Origin: Clostridiales bacterium UBA1389 | Lineage (GTDB): Bacteria; Bacillota; Clostridia; Oscillospirales; CAG-382 | Direction: 5' to 3' | DNA: 7,269 bases | NCBI GenBank assembly: GCA_002305335.1 | Contig: DBQR01000035.1 | Location: forward strand, 14,140 to 21,408 | Part shown: positions 5,131 through 7,269 of the stretch, piece after piece | Numbering within the stretch: position 1 is the stretch's first letter | How the letters are laid out: each line of letters begins with the position of its first letter | Program-made: the position numbers and the translations under genes | Notes under the pieces: generated by a model | Database searches by the model: none | Told to the model about the DNA's origin: nothing | The model's input: only the letters and a program-made list of their open reading frames with translations

Positions 5131-7269
5131 ATGGGAAAATTCTGCACAAGCTGTGGCAAAGCAATACCCGAAAATTCGAATTTTTGTACCTCCTGCGGAG
5201 CAAAGGTGTCATCATATGAACCGGAAAACAACGATGTCCCGGCAAAAGCCGATAAGCTTGTAACAAACCGGGTTAAAAACAGGGCGGTGACATTTGCAAG
5301 TAGCTCCGTATCAAATATAACCCCCGCCCTGCAATCGGCAGGGGAAGCGGTTTTGCCCGCCGGGAATATTTCCGACATGGGAGATATGAAGTTTATACCC
5401 TCATTCTTAAGCGGTGTGAGAAGCTTTTTCGGCGGTTTTAAGAACATTTTCAAAAACAAAAAGCGTCTGACAGCCGTTATTATATTAGCGGTCATATGGT
5501 TTGCTCTGATACTCCTTCAGTCGCTGGGCATAAATCCCTTTCCCGTTAAGCTGGCGGCATGGCTGACCTTCGCTCAGGGCGGCGCCAGCAACAATATAAT
5601 CAGAATGGCGGGGGGTGTCCTCGGAAAGGGGATTTTTGCTACCTGCTTCGTATGGCTGTTAGCGGGAGGATATAAAAATATCGGCTCGGGACTGAAAGGG
5701 CTGGGCAGAGTATATAAGCAGTTTTCCCTGAAGAAACTCGCCCGCTTGCTGATGGGAGCGGGAGCGGCGCTCATAATATATAATTTCATGGCGGGATATG
5801 CTTCCGTCATTAAAAGCATGGTGGGTGTGGCTTCATTTTTACTTGTGCTCCGTTCCCTTGGCAGTAACGGCGGATTTTTAAGAAGACTGGCTGCTTCTCT
5901 CACTGCGGGAAAAAACAGCGAAAACAAAACGGCACCCGATGCCCTTTTACAGGGGCTTGCCATAGGGTTCGCGCTTTCGGTACCGTTATCGCTTATCCCC
6001 TGGGGATATACCCAATATTGTTCGGGCTTGGCAATTTTAATCGCGGGGATAATCCTGCTCATCGTTTCAAACAGCATAAAGAGAAGGACGGTTGCCCGGA
6101 TGGCGCTTATGCTTTTTGCCGCCCTTATTATTCTGCCGGCAATAAACGCATCCGCCAAGGGTACGGATGACGAATGGGCAGGCTACTGGACATACAATAA
6201 AAGCGTTGTAATCGGATATTCGAATGAGCTTGCTTCGTATTACTCATCCCAGCAGCATGCCTATGCCAAAATTTCCTACACCGCCGACAAGAACAAGGTT
6301 GACTTCCGGTTCAACTATACCGGCGAGGGCTATAATACGGATTTGTATGAGGAAGCCCTGAAAGACCCCGAAAAATTTGAATACACGGATATTATTCTAC
6401 CGGGGGAACACGCATATTTTAATGTAACTTTAAGCAGTCCGGCGCAGCAGTACCGTGAAAACGAAAAAATGTCCATACCCTTCAGCGCGGGTATATATGA
6501 TGAAAACAGCTTTTACTTTAATCGTGTTCAGTTTTCCGTGCTTGCATGGACCCGCTTGATAGACGTGTCAAAAGTGTCCAAGATTGATTATAACGACGAG
6601 ATTAAAGCGACGGACACCAAGCTTGCCGACAGATTTGATATGCCGGGCAGCAGCGCCGATTCACTGTATGGAATAAACAGGTTCAACCCGGCTGATAATC
6701 AGAAAATCGAAAATAAACCGATGACCTGTACAACCCCTTACGGTATCAATAACGGGGATATTATGGTTATCGATATTCAGATAAGCTTTGATACCACTTC
6801 CCATGCGGTAAACAGGTTTTTATTAGGAGGCAATTTCGATCATACTTGGGGTACCGTCAGAATATACCACTTCTATACCTGGAAATACGGCACCAAGAAC
6901 CTGATCACAAACACGAACGCCGCCAATTTCCCGGGGGAGGACGAGGGTGTTTCCATACCGGCGGTTATAATAAACGGGGTATTGGGGGCAGGTGCCGCCT
7001 TTGCCGGATCCGGAGGGTCTGACGGCGGTGATGAGGACAAAAAGAAAAAATATAAAATGTACCTTCGCAAGGACTTCGGCGATACCATTCCGGTGGGGGA
7101 ACGGGTGGCTGTTTTTGCCCGGATTGTAGAGATAACCCCCGAAGGGGAGGAACGCTCCCGAAGCGATCTGAGCGCCATGATATCAATTAGCTCCCCGGAA
7201 TATCTTGTTATAAGCAGTACGGGCATGGCGGGGGAATATATGGCTTCTTATGCGGAAGCCCCGGACAAC
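5131..7269 (+). CDS. Zinc-ribbon multi-pass membrane protein with large exported region (3' partial)
   Basis: The frame is open for 713 codons from the ATG at 5131 to the window edge, with no stop. Residues 5-22 form a zinc ribbon (C5-x2-C8 and C19-x2-C22, with CGK and CGA knuckles). A polar linker and a basic amphipathic stretch (87-112) follow. There are seven hydrophobic helices near 113-130, 159-179, 204-223, 226-240, 273-290, 299-314 and 323-338. The loops after helices 2, 4 and 6 are rich in K/R and the others are not, which places the ribbon in the cytoplasm and everything after residue 340 outside. Residues 340-608 look like an exported mixed alpha/beta region. Then come a hydrophobic Ala/Gly segment (about 609-626), a Gly/Ser and DEDKKKK linker (626-640), and a beta-rich domain starting KMYLRKDFGDTIPVGE (642-657) that resembles an Ig-like or filament-type fold. 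Zinc-ribbon membrane proteins are common in Clostridia, but this combination has no function I can name. It probably shares a transcript with the two-TM gene upstream. Confidence 0.87.
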   Translation, partial: MGKFCTSCGKAIPENSNFCTSCGAKVSSYEPENNDVPAKADKLVTNRVKNRAVTFASSSVSNITPALQSAGEAVLPAGNISDMGDMKFIPSFLSGVRSFFGGFKNIFKNKKRLTAVIILAVIWFALILLQSLGINPFPVKLAAWLTFAQGGASNNIIRMAGGVLGKGIFATCFVWLLAGGYKNIGSGLKGLGRVYKQFSLKKLARLLMGAGAALIIYNFMAGYASVIKSMVGVASFLLVLRSLGSNGGFLRRLAASLTAGKNSENKTAPDALLQGLAIGFALSVPLSLIPWGYTQYCSGLAILIAGIILLIVSNSIKRRTVARMALMLFAALIILPAINASAKGTDDEWAGYWTYNKSVVIGYSNELASYYSSQQHAYAKISYTADKNKVDFRFNYTGEGYNTDLYEEALKDPEKFEYTDIILPGEHAYFNVTLSSPAQQYRENEKMSIPFSAGIYDENSFYFNRVQFSVLAWTRLIDVSKVSKIDYNDEIKATDTKLADRFDMPGSSADSLYGINRFNPADNQKIENKPMTCTTPYGINNGDIMVIDIQISFDTTSHAVNRFLLGGNFDHTWGTVRIYHFYTWKYGTKNLITNTNAANFPGEDEGVSIPAVIINGVLGAGAAFAGSGGSDGGDEDKKKKYKMYLRKDFGDTIPVGERVAVFARIVEITPEGEERSRSDLSAMISISSPEYLVISSTGMAGEYMASYAEAPDN

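Noticed and set aside
4803..5495. A 230-codon minus-strand open frame spanning the end of the two-TM gene and the start of the zinc-ribbon gene
   Set aside because: It overlaps two plus-strand genes with good ribosome binding sites and clear domain structure, and its own translation shows no recognisable motif.
5574..6158. A 194-codon minus-strand open frame
   Set aside because: It lies wholly inside the zinc-ribbon gene, whose frame stays open for 713 codons with a coherent membrane topology. The minus-strand product looks like an antisense shadow.

Overview
The window looks like a chromosomal segment of a Clostridia-type Bacillota. The reasons are purine-rich AAGGAG/AGGAGG ribosome binding sites 7-9 nt before each start, moderate-GC genes separated by AT-rich gaps, T-tailed hairpin terminators, and gene families typical of that class (a HAAS/DUF1700 and DUF4097 pair, a membrane-bound LuxR regulator, a zinc-ribbon membrane protein). 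No species can be named from sequence alone. All six genes lie on the + strand, in three transcription blocks separated by two clear intrinsic terminators. No RNA genes, insertion sequences, CRISPR arrays or attachment sites were seen.

Block 1 (1-1613) is an envelope-associated pair. A HAAS/DUF1700 membrane protein overlaps by 4 nt (ATGA) a DUF4097 protein whose C-terminal two thirds is a very regular solenoid of about 19.4 residues per turn. In related genomes this pair usually follows a PadR-family repressor. The window opens with TAA directly before the first ATG, which could be the stop of such a gene, but that gene is not visible. A strong terminator closes the block.

Block 2 (about 1655-4474) holds a zinc-dependent glycerol dehydrogenase (GldA-like, with an inserted cysteine-containing loop). 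After a 54-nt gap comes a 470-residue fusion of a 12-helix MFS-like membrane domain with a LuxR-type DNA-binding domain. The likely arrangement is an enzyme with its own membrane-embedded sensor/regulator, though this is inferred from adjacency only. The block ends in a second strong terminator.

Block 3 (about 4521 to the window end) holds a 169-residue protein with two N-terminal membrane helices and no recognised family, followed 70 nt later by a large gene that runs off the right edge. That second gene is open from 5131 to 7269 (713 codons, no stop). It encodes a cytoplasmic CxxC/CxxC zinc ribbon, seven predicted membrane helices that obey the positive-inside rule, and a long exported region ending in a beta-rich domain. 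It is the largest and least understood element in the window.

I found no defence system or clearly unprecedented pathway. The most interesting items are the truncated zinc-ribbon/7-TM/exported protein, the MFS-LuxR one-protein regulator beside gldA, and the precise DUF4097 repeat array.
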